A DNA stretch of 64,000 bases from Rachycentron canadum (Eukaryota > Chordata > Actinopteri > Carangiformes > Rachycentridae): assembly GCA_038496675.1 (NCBI GenBank), contig CM076666.1:7259203-7323202 (forward strand), in the 5' to 3' direction. This document shows positions 36,309 to 48,010 of this stretch, in pieces. Both the position numbers and the translations under genes were made by a program. Below the pieces are notes generated by a model. That model was not told the origin of the DNA. It saw only the letters and a list, made by a program, of their open reading frames with translations, and did no database searches. The first letter of the stretch is position 1, and each line of letters opens with the position of its first letter.

Positions 36309-36491
36309 ACAGGGCTGACATATTGAGACAGACAACCATTCCCACGCACACTCATACCTACAGGCAATCCAGTGTCACCAATGAACCTGATATTTTCCCT
36401 GTGCCCACGCAGGCACAGAGAGGCTCCAGGTCCAGGAATCGAACCTTCTTGCGTTGAGACAACAGTGCTAACCACTGCCCGCCGTGCCACC
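36263..36491 (-). repeat. tRNA-like SINE (minus strand) ending in a (CTAT)n microsatellite
   Basis: Read on the minus strand from 36491: GGTGGCACGGCGGGCAGTGG, then TTAGCACTGTTGTCTCAACG, an intact Pol III B-box GGTTCGATTCC (complement of 36435-36445), GCCTGCGTGGGCACAGG, a TTGGTGACACTGGATTGCC block, and GTCAGCCCTGTGATAGATAG leading into (GATA)n (36263-36308, 46 bases). Same family as the copy at 14839-15183 but with an expanded tail and an internally shortened 3' body. Confidence 0.85.
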
Positions 36492-39042
36492 CATGGCTGA
36501 TATTGAACCAGGACAAAAAGAACCCACTGTGTGTAATCAGTGTGTAACTATAGACTGTAAGAGCATCCTCAATTCAATTTCCCAAAACAGTATAAAGTAG
36601 TGTACGTGGCTTTGGTGTCCTCAGTGGCAGCTACACTAAACCCCTGAGCTCAAGTATAATCAGGATAATCTCTGATAAAAAAGTTAAAATTTATGAAGAG
36701 ATTTACAAGATGAGATAAAGTCATCAGCCTGAAAAGGGATGAAAGCACAGAGATATGTGGAAGTTTACTGTAACATGTGTTCCAAAGGAGGGATTTAAGG
36801 TAACGAAGAAGTGAGATTTATATTTTTGGTATTTGAAAAATTTTGTGCTGTACCTGTCAACTCAAGTAGTGCATAAATAGGCAGAGGGGTGAAGAAAACA
36901 GTGTAAATCATGAGCAGTTCAGCAAGACTGTGCATCCCAGAGCTGCAGCAGACACTGGAAACATCTCTGCCTCTGTGCCGGCCACTGTGATTGTCATGTC
37001 TCCTAACATTACAGTCAGGGGCACTGCAGCTGAAGCCAGCAGAGGCACTCAGTTGTGCATCATCATTTCATCACTGAATTGGGATTAAAATGCAAAACTA
37101 TTTTTCTTTGATGGAGTGGAAATCCTTCAAATTTTCATTTCAAGGCTTAGTGTGTTTGCGGTGCCAGCATGTGAGCCTTAGGGGTGAAGTGCGAGACATG
37201 ACAGGCATGTAGAGTGACTGCAATGACGGCTACAAGGACCACGGTGATGCAGGGATGAAGAAAGTTGTTGTTGAGGTTGAAGGACAGAAAGGGTCAGCTC
37301 GACTGTGATCGCTGGGGTATGTGTATGATTGCAGCCACACCCATCAATCAATAGATAAAGCTTGTATGCCTTGATCTGCACTCTTCACAGTCCCCTTTGA
37401 AAGTTTTTGGGAGTCAGGAAAGCAGCGTCTGCTTTTCTCAATCTTTCTCACCAGGAAAACTGTTGAGAGCTGGGTCTGTACTATTGGGTCTGGATTATTC
37501 AATTAACTGCTGCTGTGTGTATGTATTGACAGCATGAGTCTCAGTGGTCAATATGTTTAAAGAGAGCAAATAAAAACTTGGTTTGAGCTTTAATGACAGT
37601 TGTCTATAAAATAAATGAATTATGTTCGATTGCTCTAATAAGAAAACACCTTTTCTCTCTCTTAAATTATACATATTATATATATCATATATATATATAT
37701 TAATTATTATATATAAGATTATTTGTTGCATTTCACGAAAGGGTGGTAATTTTGAGAAACACGGTTTTAATTGGACAATGACGATGTGTCATACGTTAAC
37801 AGGATGGTGCCAAAGAGCTAATGGGATTTAGATACTGGATTTTCTCTGTTTTTGGCAAAAAGAGAAAAAGTAAACCTCTAAACCTCTTTTATTCTTTTTC
37901 TCCCGGGGACATTACATTACTAGCGGGATCAAATTGTGTGTTTGTGTTGTGTCTGTATGAGGCAAAGAGTGTGGAGATAAGTGCTACTGAGAGATAAATA
38001 TTAGTGTGTCTGTGCCCACTAAGTGTGCCATTGTGTGGCAACTATAATGAGCTTCATATCTGGCACAGGTTTTGACATCTTGACAGCAAAAATCTCTAGG
38101 AATATTAATGCAGCGATGCTACTGTTTGGCGGGGTTTTTTGTGATTTCATTGTTTGGGCAGTCACAGTGGTAAATAATGGTAATTTGGTTGTTTTTGTTT
38201 GTTTCCCCAGTATTGTTTGGTACCATTCCCAAATTTTGGTTTTGTAATGAATTCTTTTATGCTGCATATTTGTTTTATACTGCAGTGGTGGCATTCGAAT
38301 TGCTGTGGTGTCTCATTTCTGTTGGAGAGATGCAGAGTAAAAACTGGTGGCCATCAACTGACCATCTGACGCTGCAGTGAAATCTCTGTGGGAGGTCTGG
38401 CAAGGGCTCTGCTCTAATCTACGTGTGTTTTTACTAGTTTGGTTTCTTTCATCTTTTTTACAGATAACCAGATCCTGTCATTTGTTCCCATGTGAACCGA
38501 GGCTCTTTTCTGCCCGTGACCACACCACACACAGACATGTTCAGACACACACAGAGGCAAAAGGGGAGCTGCTTTCCGTCTGCAACCACACCACACACAG
38601 CTCTCCCAGAGAATGCAAGACCCACACACATTTTGAAAGTGAGTAGCTTCCATGCTGTGACCATATAACACATTTTCATATGAGCATATACTAAAATAAC
38701 ACACTCACACACTCATACGCACACATGCTTGAGAATTATCAAAAACCATCATCCACAGTAGGCTGGGTATTTGTGTCAGGTCACACAAAGATAGACATAA
38801 AAGCTCATACAAATGCCTGGGGATGGCAGAAGCAGAAACACACATCTATGCAGGGACACACATAGATGAAACACACATGCTCCTTAACCATTTTTAATGA
38901 CAGGATGAAAAGAGACACACAAGCGCAGTAAGCATGTACACTTCATTTGAACTGGGTGGGATACATCTACGCAGAGCTGCTCAAGCCAAAAGCCTAAACC
39001 AAACCAGTGAGAGCAGAGAACACGCTGCATGGGGAGCTTGTC
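36492..39042. other. Non-coding stretch, nothing recognised
   Basis: Contains AT-rich patches (37660-37720) and CA-rich patches (38515-38730). Several 65-96-codon frames at 38377-38712 come from the CA-rich sequence. No gene or transposon identified. Confidence 0.5.
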
Positions 39043-39061
39043 TTTTTTTTTTTTTTTTTTT
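39043..39061. repeat. T19 homopolymer
   Basis: Uninterrupted thymine run. Confidence 0.85.
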
Positions 39062-41178
39062 ACTTTTTAAATAAAAGAAATATGCAAATTTGTACATAAT
39101 TATTTAAAAAATGCATAACATATAAATCTGGATAGAGATTTCATCAGAGCAAAACAAACATTGTATTTCAGTTGTTTATTACAGATGTGTGTTGTTCCAT
39201 AGCAGCATGAAAGAGCACAATTTTGTTTTCACGTTCACTTTGTAACTAGAAGCATTCAACGTACGAGTCAACGTAGCAAGAAGACCTTGTTTACTGTCAT
39301 CTGTGTTTAAAAGAAAAATAAAACAAAATGGAAAAGAGTATATCTGGATACAAATATGGTGTTAAGCATAATCTGCTATATAGTGACTTGGGGAAACAGT
39401 AGTTTTTTTTTTCCTTTAAAATTGGACATTAAATAACATGAAGATAAATGTATTTTTGATGTATGTATGAAGATATGAAGTGACATATTTCTTCACACAG
39501 AAACCACATTCTCTGCCACCAGTCCAGCTGATCTGTCAAGCCTTTTCTTATGTAAAATATGAAGTCATTACAGAGGTTCAGATAAGAATATCCGTTGGGC
39601 CATTAAGTTTAGCACATTTTTAATAATACATCTTGAAAGTCTGTCTCACTCTGCATTATCTGCGTTATCTTTGTCCATTTGTTGCCATTTCTGGTTTATG
39701 TTTGCGAAGGAACGTCTCCATAAGCTGACTCCCCGCACTGAAAAGCACTGTAGCTGGATCGCGGACTGTATTTAAGCTTTAGATCAGGATTAAATACAAA
39801 AACTGATTCCATGTCTGAAAAATGGTCAGTCAAGGACGAGTGAACTCTGAAGATGTGTTACCCCCCCCTGCCCCATATAAGTCCAGTTTCATTTGACTAA
39901 GTGGCTCCAGATATCCTGGATGACTCATCATAGAAATGGGATGATACTCTTATCGTCTATGGTGAAAGAGCTGTGCTATGGTTGAACAATGCGGGCTTTA
40001 AATTACAAGCCCCATAATAGATTTGCACTCTATATCAACTCAGCATTTTCCATTTTCTGGCTCTGTCTACATGTGCAGAGATTCAACAGAGGATAAAAAC
40101 AATTCACACCCTGATAATTCCACCTGCAGCACGGCCCGGCTGCCGGCACAAATCACTGATTATGTGTCTGTTCTTGTTCTTTACTGATGGTCATGTGTCA
40201 GTCACCCACCGTGCCAACTCTGTAACCGTGGTTACCGTTGCTGTCAGATATTATTTTTTGCGCTGTGATTGAGGTGCTGTACACAGTGACCGCAGTTGCC
40301 TAAAATCTGATATTAGAAAAGTTTTACCGCGACACTGCCACAAGAGTTGCATCACTACGTTGTTCTGTGTCATGATGATGTTGTTTGTATCATGTTCTGC
40401 AAACACATGACTTTTATCAACCTGTGCATCAGTCGAGCTGACAATATACTGTGTCCTCAGAAGCTGGTCTGCCACTGTTCCTACAGTCTTACTCTTGTGT
40501 TGCCCAGCAAATGACCCAAAAAGTAACAAATGGCTAAGGAAGAGATAATTACAACACTATTTTATGCAATAACGTGAAAGGAAACTATTGATTTGGCCTC
40601 AAGTTGCTGTATGTTCATAATAGCACTTTCCATTACTGTTGTTTGTGAAGTAGCAATGCCATTAGGAGGAAATTGTTTGTTTTAATTCATTCGTTCAGAC
40701 ATTAAAGTTTGCATTCAGATCCTGGTAACCCTGGGAGCATGACCTGGGTTTAACAGAGCGAACAGTGCAAATGCAAAATCCTTTGTTCCATTTCTAAAGA
40801 GAAAACATGTGCTTTGGCCTCAATATCAGGATAAATATCACAATTAGTTCTGAAATTTATCTCTGAAGCAATAGCAGAGACCATATATTTTTCCAGTTAC
40901 ACCTGTTCACACGACTCTTCATCCTCACAGCTGAGCTATTATTATGTCTTTGCCATGATTTAGTGCCCGCAAGAAATGAATAAACACATTTTTTGCAGTG
41001 ATTCATTTTTGATTTTGTTGTATTTCATCAACGCGCGTTCTGCCATCTTCTCAACTTTTACTCTATGTGTATTACAACATTAAACAATGTTACAAACTCA
41101 CTTGAGGGCTGTGTGGCAATGTTATAGCTCGCTTTAAGCAGTGCAGGTGTGGACTGAGTGACTCATGTTTTCCCCCAG
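39062..41178. other. Non-coding stretch, nothing recognised
   Basis: Ordinary DNA with a C-rich patch at 39861-39868 and slightly higher CpG at 40120-40250. A 92-codon minus-strand frame at 40251-40529 is unrecognised. Confidence 0.5.
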
Positions 41179-41351
41179 GGGTTTTTCCATGGCTGTATGT
41201 GCTCGCTGAGACTGTTCTGTACTACAAACCGGCATCTTCGGGTGCTGCTGATACCAGCATGCACACGCACTCGGTGCCCTCGACACTTCCTGCACAACTG
41301 CAGACACAGAAGAATACCAAAGAGACTGCTTGGGGACTTCGGGGCTCATAA
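41179..41351 (+). other. Weak candidate 3'-terminal coding exon, product unknown
   Basis: A pyrimidine-rich acceptor (GTTTTCCCCCAG, ending 41178) is followed by a plus-strand frame open for 56 codons to TAA at 41349-41351. It begins VFPWLYVLAETVLYYKPASS and ends ETAWGLRGS. Composition is protein-like and the segment is more GC-rich than its flanks. However, the other plus-strand frame and a minus-strand frame are also open across it, the acceptor is not needed to explain the frame (it stays open back to about 41106), no upstream exon was found and I do not recognise the peptide. Confidence 0.2.
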
Positions 41352-41525
41352 CATTCATTCATGTGCCAGACTCAGACAGTCGACTCAGTGCTTGTAAGGG
41401 CTATAGTGTGGACCCTATTCCTGCCTGTGGACTTCATGGTGCTCTTTGATTGATTTTTACAGCCTATTCTTGTTTTTTATTGTTTTACATATTATTTTAA
41501 ATGCATACACAACATATGTTGGAGC

Positions 41526-41566
41526 ATAATACAAACAGCATCATGTGTTGATGCTGTTTGTATTAT
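41526..41566. repeat. Perfect 18-bp hairpin with 5-base loop
   Basis: ATAATACAAACAGCATCA (41526-41543), loop TGTGT, then its exact reverse complement (41549-41566). No mismatch occurs in the stem and pairing stops abruptly on both sides. It is too short for a usual pre-microRNA. A replication template-switch product or a tiny foldback remnant are the likely origins. Confidence 0.9.
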
Positions 41567-42404
41567 CACTAGAAGAAAAGAACAATGATTTGCTTCAGTT
41601 TCATTGGATTGATGGGTGTTCTGCCAGTATGAAAGTTATTTTGAGGGGTTTGTTGAAATACCAGAAATGCAGTGGGAACATAACACTTGTCCTCAAGCAA
41701 AACCATCAATAATGCCTCTGGCCTAACTTTTGTACATATCTTCTATGCGGTAATTTAATAGAGTAAAAAGTGAAAGTGCAATACTGTGTTTTTTTACAGT
41801 ATATAATCAGGACTACCTTGATGAGTAGCATTTCGTTCTTGAAGCTTGTTCAGTTTGAGATTATTGACATTTTGGGAGTTCCAACCGCCTGTTTACAGCC
41901 TGTTAAATCAGTTTTTCCCTGATCTAAGGAATTACTTTGAAGACTACAGTGTTGTCATAACTGGGAGATATGGGAGCTAAAACTACAAAAATAAGACATA
42001 AGGTGTAATGACCCAGAATCATCTTTTTACATTTTGTCGTTGGCAAAATACAATCACCAAATTTCACATTATGAAAACTGACAACCCCCAAAAGTTTCCA
42101 ATTACAAAAGCCCAGGGGGCCATGCAGTACAATTCATTATTTTGGAAGCAGCAGAAGCAGCGGAGCAGCACTACAAATTCAAATAACTTTCTTGTCATAT
42201 CTGTTCTTGAATCTGAATAAATCTCTCTTCCTTTTTTTCAGTTTCTACTCTGTGTTTTTAGACAAATTATTTATGCGTGGTTTCACATTTCATGTCAAAA
42301 AAAAGAAGAAATACCCTTATCGTCGTTGCAGCAGCGACAGCACAGTATTGCTCTTCAGTTAACTGATTGCTCTCGCATTGTCTATTTCTCTCTGTCTCCA
42401 TTTG

Positions 42405-42405
<1 letters not shown>
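41567..42405. other. Non-coding stretch, nothing recognised
   Basis: AT-rich sequence without a protein-like frame or recognised repeat. Confidence 0.5.

Positions 42406-42451
<46 letters not shown>
42406..42451. repeat. (CA)23 microsatellite
   Basis: Perfect CA array of 46 bases. His-Thr open frames through it are artefacts. Confidence 0.97.
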
Positions 42452-42453
<2 letters not shown>

Positions 42454-43076
42454 ACAGTCATCGTGCTTGCTTTTACACTGACATTTATCAAATGCCCATC
42501 AAGGGGCTTCGACCAACTCACTTTGCGATCAACATTTTCTTCTCAGAGGTTAGGGCTCTGTGGTTTTGGCCACCCGCGCTTTTAGTTTTTTGTGCAACAT
42601 CAAAACAGAGACAGAGTTTCAGCCAAGCTCGTTTTGAGAAACAAGTGCAGAGGGAAGCAGTGGTGAGAGCAGCTTTCTGTGGGGACAGCAGGTTGTTGAC
42701 CTTCACTGATGAGTGAAGAAGAATCCCACTCTTTCTATCTTGTTCTGTCTTAGGCTTTTATGGTTTGTCTGCTTCTCCACTCTGTCTCTTTCACCTTCTT
42801 TCCATCCCCTCATCTTTCTTTCTACCTCCAGCTTTTTTTTTTTTTTTTGACTGTACCATTTTCACTTCTGCTGCACATTTTAGATGTTGTGTGTTTTCAC
42901 TAAAACACTGGAATAGTTTTACAGTTTTACCTCTGTAACTTTGTGATGTCATACTGAAGCAGCCACCTTTGAAGCACGGCCCATCTGGACTCACTGTCCA
43001 ACCTTGCAAGACTTGGTTTCTCTGAGCATTTACCAGAAATTTGCTATAATTTTTAATTGATCAATCAGATAACAGT
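42452..43076. other. Non-coding stretch, nothing recognised
   Basis: Moderately GC-rich at its left end; frames continuing out of the CA array have no family resemblance. A T-run lies at 42833-42849. Confidence 0.5.
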
Positions 43077-43121
43077 CAGCCACTCAGAAGAGAATATCTG
43101 AGCCTCTCTTCTGATTGGTTG
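43077..43121. repeat. 17-bp near-perfect hairpin
   Basis: Arm CAGCCACTCAGAAGAGA (43077-43093), 11-base loop, arm TCTCTTCTGATTGGTTG (43105-43121). Fifteen of 17 positions are Watson-Crick and one more would be a G-U pair in RNA. The outer flanks also share GATCAATC/GATTGGTTGATC-like words, so the original inverted repeat may have been longer. Confidence 0.7.
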
Positions 43122-43172
43122 ATCGACCTGTTGTTGCTAGGACACCATTGAGAGAGGAGATGTATATGGTTT

Positions 43173-43211
<39 letters not shown>
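43173..43211. repeat. Compound (TA)n(TG)n microsatellite
   Basis: TA array passing directly into a TG array. Confidence 0.95.
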
Positions 43212-45431
43212 CTCCTGTGACAACAGTTCCAAAATCTTCAGTTTACTCTAATATGCAGTGGAGTAAAAGCAACAAATCCCAGCAAGTAACTCTCTCATTG
43301 TTTCAGCAGCATTGCTTATTTTTTTAGGTTTGGCACAGCTTCACAAATACTCAGTGAGGTGGACAGTAGTGCTTGGTAGATGAGCTCATGGCGGTTTCTT
43401 CAGTGAATGAATGGCTTCAGTGGGTAGCAGTAATGGGAGGGAGAGGGAGAACGCAGACTGAGAGGAACAGAAGGAGAATCCACCAACTGATGCAAGACTG
43501 ACAGAGGAAAAAAGGGAGAGGCTACTCTGCTTGTTAGCAGAAGCAAACATGGAGGGAGCAGCGGCAACACCACCCATGAAGAGATTAGCATCAGAGAGTG
43601 TTTCTCCTGCTTGTCTGCTCACAGTGCTGTTCCCTGGCAGGGTGCTGTTGCATGAGCAGAAAATAATGCAAATAACCAACCACATGCACAGGCACAGCTT
43701 CAAATGTAGCTTAAATAATGGGGAAAGCCTGCTCTAAATACTTACATTTTTATGGTCTTTGATGCAGTATAACAGCAGCAGAGGGCTCTACAGGAAACCT
43801 AGTATATGGTTCAGAATCCTAATGAGTTAAATTCAAAACACTGTCAACATGCCTGTTATTTTTTTCATGGGATGACAAGTGGGTGACAATGAAACCATGA
43901 GGTCAACATTTGAGGCACCGCTCAATTTGTATTTGTTTACTACAACAAAAAAAACATGTGAAATAAGTATATCATATTAATTAGTTGTTTATGATGCTGC
44001 TGTTGGGTGTACTGGAGAAGAAACCTCCCGTAACTGGCACAAGCAGACACTGTGCCTTTGCGGCAGGTCTTGTACCAACAGATTCTCCATTAACAGCAGC
44101 ATGAAGCTGAGACGAGAGGCCATTTTCATCAAACAAACTTTTTTATGTCATCGACATACATGCACAGCATATGAAAACCATTATGGTGCAAACATCTTTA
44201 AAAGTAATAAAAGACAACTACAGTCAATAATTTTTCTTCTGGTAGAGTATATGTGCCGCCACAGACTGGATCAGACTGTATATGAACTTGACTATAGACA
44301 AGAACCAACATTTCCCACGGATAGACATATTTTCACAAAAAGTAAATCACCATTGTCACAGACTCTTGTTTTTCTACCAAAAGAAAATGACCAGAAAATG
44401 GTAAGAGATTTGTTATTCTGAATAACAATCTGGTGTGTGTGAGTGATGAGGGTCAAAACGTCAAAAAATCCAGTGGAAAGAAGTGGAAGGTTTTGAGGAT
44501 ACCGGCTGCAGTCAGGACGCATCTCTATCTCATCTGCTGTTTCCTTGTCCTCATCTGGAACAAAAGGTTAATTCAGCCATGTCAGTCTGTGCACTGGTGT
44601 CATTCTGCTGCTCTGTTTGATAAGTGCTTGTGTCAGGAGGTGTGCGATCGCTGTCAATCCTCTCACCCTCCAACCCACCTTTACCTCTTCTCTTTTAAGA
44701 GTCTGCACTACTTACTACTGTTTTGCCTATGCAGAGTCAAATTTCATACACATAGACTATGACATGCTCAAACAGAGTAGCTGGAGCTGCGAAACACAAA
44801 CAAAAGACTCCCACATCACAAGATGTTGAGGATAAAGACATGTTACATGTGCCGGTGTCATACAAAATCATTTTACTGTACTTGCCTATGTTTTATTTGT
44901 GCCTCAGGTTTATTTCCCCAAGACTTTTTTGTGTAAGAAAAGCATCAAATAAAAAAAGAAAAAAGAAATGTAACCAATACTCATAATAAAGACACATGCA
45001 GAGAGGGAGATTAACCTCTCATTTGAATATTGCAGAAACTATTTGGAGAACACAGATCAAGACAAATATGATGGTTGGTGAAGAGGTGTAGTTGTGTGTG
45101 AGTGTTATTCAATGTTGGCAGTTATCACAGTGGTGTGCCTATTAAAATACATGAGTAGCAGTTGGTGAACGTGTCTGACCATTTAATGCTGGTTGAGTGA
45201 CTACATTCAGATATTATCCTTAGTTGAAAGGTGATTTGGGTTGAAAAGCAATTTAAAACTGTAATTCTGAAGTGATACTCATGTCTGTAGCTTTGGATGC
45301 TCACCCTCTTTAAGGTTAAAAGGTTGCTGTTAACCAGCAGAAGAGAACTGTGGCTGTGGTCAGCTCCACTTCATGCCACTAACAATATGGAGCATGCAAT
45401 GTTTTAATGCCAGAAGAAGACATATGACGTG

Positions 45432-45434
<3 letters not shown>
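43212..45434. other. Non-coding stretch, nothing recognised
   Basis: Frames of 105-109 codons (43386-43703 minus, 44101-44421 plus, 44433-44762 plus) show no recognised domain. An octamer ATGCAAAT occurs near 43667, as expected by chance in a window this size. Confidence 0.45.

Positions 45435-45466
<32 letters not shown>
45435..45466. repeat. (CT)16 microsatellite
   Basis: Perfect CT array. Confidence 0.95.
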
Positions 45467-45468
<2 letters not shown>

Positions 45469-47196
45469 TGTTCCAGTCATACCCAGCCACTGCTTTGGTT
45501 GTTGCTGGTTTATTTATATTACACACTTGATTACATAACTGATTATGTGTTTGCTTGCGCACAAATGAGCACACTAAGTACAACTTTGTTGTTAAGTTAT
45601 TTTAGTATGGACCAAAGTGTTCCAACCAACTGGCCAACAGACCAAAAACCCCATCTGTAAAGCCGCACTGCTAGCATGACTACAACACAGTATAATATTA
45701 TGTTTGTTCCGCTTGGATTTGGGCTGATCTGCTGCTGATGGTTAAGACAAGCGTCTTCCGTCCAGCTCCTTTGTGCACTTTACTTATCTGGGTTTTAAGA
45801 TCTTATCCCACCTTCATCCGTTTCTCTCTCCTCATCCTTTTGTGTTTCTTTTTGGTGCAAGCGCTGTTCACTGAATGCTGCTAAACATTCTTGTCCCTCT
45901 GCCTCTGTTTGTTTGCCTGGGTTTTGATTTACTCTGTTGCTTGTGACAGATTTTTCCCTTTCAAATAGGCTTCCTCTTTATCTTATGAGCTTGAAATAGG
46001 TTCTCTGGCTTGAAGACAGACTGGTGTTTAGTGTTTCTGATACAAGGAAGCAGATGCAGGGAGAAGGCATATTTTTAAAGGGACTGCTGAAAGGGAGGAA
46101 AAGACTTTTTTTTTATTAGAAACTAATACAGTTTAATACAGCCAAACAGTCCTGCAATAAATCCTCCTTCATGAAGATGACAATGTTCATTTTTTTGTTG
46201 AAACTATGTTAAAGAGTGTGGTGCATGTAATCTGTGTTGCTGCTGCACTTATGGCATTGTCTGATATACTTCCCTCATTGATTTGAATGTAATTAGTTTT
46301 AACTGTGTTCTTAATAAGCTGTGTATATGAAAAAATTCTCACATCATTCAACCGGCTACATCAGCTGTTGCCACAAAGCAGTGCTCCAGCAGAGCTGTTC
46401 AGTGAGAAAAGGCAAAAACAATGTCACTGTCAAATAACCAAGTTGTGTGAAGCAGGTTATAACCATGAGCCTGACCTCAAAGAGCTCAAGCATTAGCAGG
46501 CACCTTGAAAAGTCACACTGTCTTGACTGCCACGCATTGTGTTTGCTGGATTCAATAATTGCTGTGTTTTGTAAACCTTATGGTCACACAGAGTTGTTCA
46601 CTTAAGTGAGTCATTCTCTGTTTTCTTGCTGCCCTCTGTGGGAACCGTCACAGGCTTTTGCTTTAGAGCTGCTAATTGAGCTGCATGCTGCTGGTGGAGT
46701 GGGCTGACCGTATGACACTCAAACCAACTGCATCTCATGTTCTGCTTTTCAAATTCTGATTTCTCGTGTTTACACACACGTACCTGCGTAGAAATGAAGT
46801 GGAGAACAAACATATTTAAGATGACAACAGGCGACACAGTTGTGGATTCTCTTACTTGATTCTCTAACTTATGAGGCTGCTTTACAAATTGGATTTTTTC
46901 TCTTAAAATTGCAACCGTATCACCTACAAATGCATTTAAGCACTATTTTGTGTTGCTAAATACATTTGGAAGAAACATAATTGCTCATAATTGGAATTGT
47001 GACATCCTAATACTATGGCAGTCATAGGAGGGAGGATGAAGAAAGACACTACTCGGTAGTTTGTTTTTGTTTTTCTTTCAGCACAAGCCCATTCGATGAT
47101 GGTACCATACCCATACTGGCTGCTTAGTGACCCTTGATTGTACACTTACTTTCATGATGCATTGCTGGATACTCCAAGTCTACTATATAGAGTATA
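45467..47196. other. Non-coding stretch, nothing recognised
   Basis: No recognised gene or repeat before the Tc1-like element begins. Confidence 0.5.
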
Positions 47197-47806
47197 CACA
47201 AATCAGTCATAACATTATGACCACCTGCCTAATATTGTGTCTGTCCCTCATTTGCTGCCAAAACAGCCTTGACCCATCGAGGTGTGGGCTTGCTTGTCCA
47301 GCTCATTCCACAGATGCTGCATTGGATTGAGATCTGGAGCCCAGTGAACACCTTGACCTGGTTGTTGTGTTCTTCAAACCATTCCTGAACCTTTCTTGCA
47401 GTGTTGCAGGGAGGATCACCCTGTTGAAAGAGGCCACTGCCATTACGGAATACAGGTTTCCATTAAAGGGGGGGCTCGGTCTGCAACAATGTTTAGCTTG
47501 GTGGTTTGTGTAACATCCACGTGAATGGCACTAGAAAGGTTTCCCAGCATAGCATTGCCCAAAGCATCACACTGTCCCTGTCAGCTTGTCTTCTTCCTTT
47601 AGTGCATCCTGGTGCCAGGTCTTCACCTGGTCATCCACATGATGTAAAAGACCAGACCACCTACTTCCATTGCACCACGGTCCACGTCTGATGCTCACGT
47701 GTCCATTGTAATCGCTTTTGATGATAGACAGAGGTTAGCATTGACGGCCTGACTGGTCTGCAACTACACCATACCCCAACTGTGATGCACTGTTTGTTCT
47801 GACAGA
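47197..47806 (-). pseudogene. Truncated Tc1-like transposon, transposase pseudogene
   Basis: The lower-coordinate end carries a Tc1-like terminal repeat (AATCAGTCATAACATTATGA then CCACCTGCC). The minus strand encodes, with frameshifts, the C-terminal two thirds of a Tc1/mariner DDE transposase: RPVRPSMLTSVYHQKRLQWT, REHQTWTVVQWK, SVMLWAMLCWETF, GLFQQGDPPCNTARKVQEWF, EEHNNQ and APDLNPMQHLWNELDKQ. The normal second Asp (QQD) is Gly, and the catalytic Glu of NPIEHLW is Gln. About 100 bases between LDKQ and the terminal repeat are deleted. The N-terminal helix-turn-helix half and the second terminal repeat are missing because the copy stops at about 47806, where another repeat begins. It cannot be active. 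Confidence 0.9.
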
Positions 47807-48010
47807 CGTCCCCTGTTTCTCCTCTGTCTTTGTCAGTTACTCTGTTTTGCTTCTGTTGAGTTTCCCTGATGTCTCCTCATGCTGCTGAGTTTTGGCCTTT
47901 AGACGACTGTGTTTGTCTTTTTTAATAAAAATCTTGATCTGCAGCTACTGGTTCTGTGGTCTGTATTTGGCCCCTATGTCCTGTTCCCCTGCAATCTTGA
48001 CAAACAGTGC
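47807..48010 (+). repeat. Retroelement-like repeat segment with poly(A) signal
   Basis: Contains TTGAGTTTCCCTGATGTCTC, then CTTTTTTAATAAAAATCTTG (AATAAA-type signal near 47923), then TTCTGTGGTCTGTATTTGG and CCTGTTCCCCTGCAATCTTG. I recall this order from the 3' region of a common fish repeat, possibly LTR-derived. It abuts the broken end of the Tc1-like copy. No long terminal repeat pair was found. Confidence 0.45.

Noticed and set aside
36435..36445. Intact B-box and tRNA-like left end on the minus strand
   Set aside because: It belongs to a SINE. No anticodon arm or acceptor-stem pairing of a real tRNA gene could be drawn.
43664..43671. ATGCAAAT octamer as a POU-factor site
   Set aside because: A single 8-base match is expected about twice by chance in 64 kb over both strands and has no supporting context.
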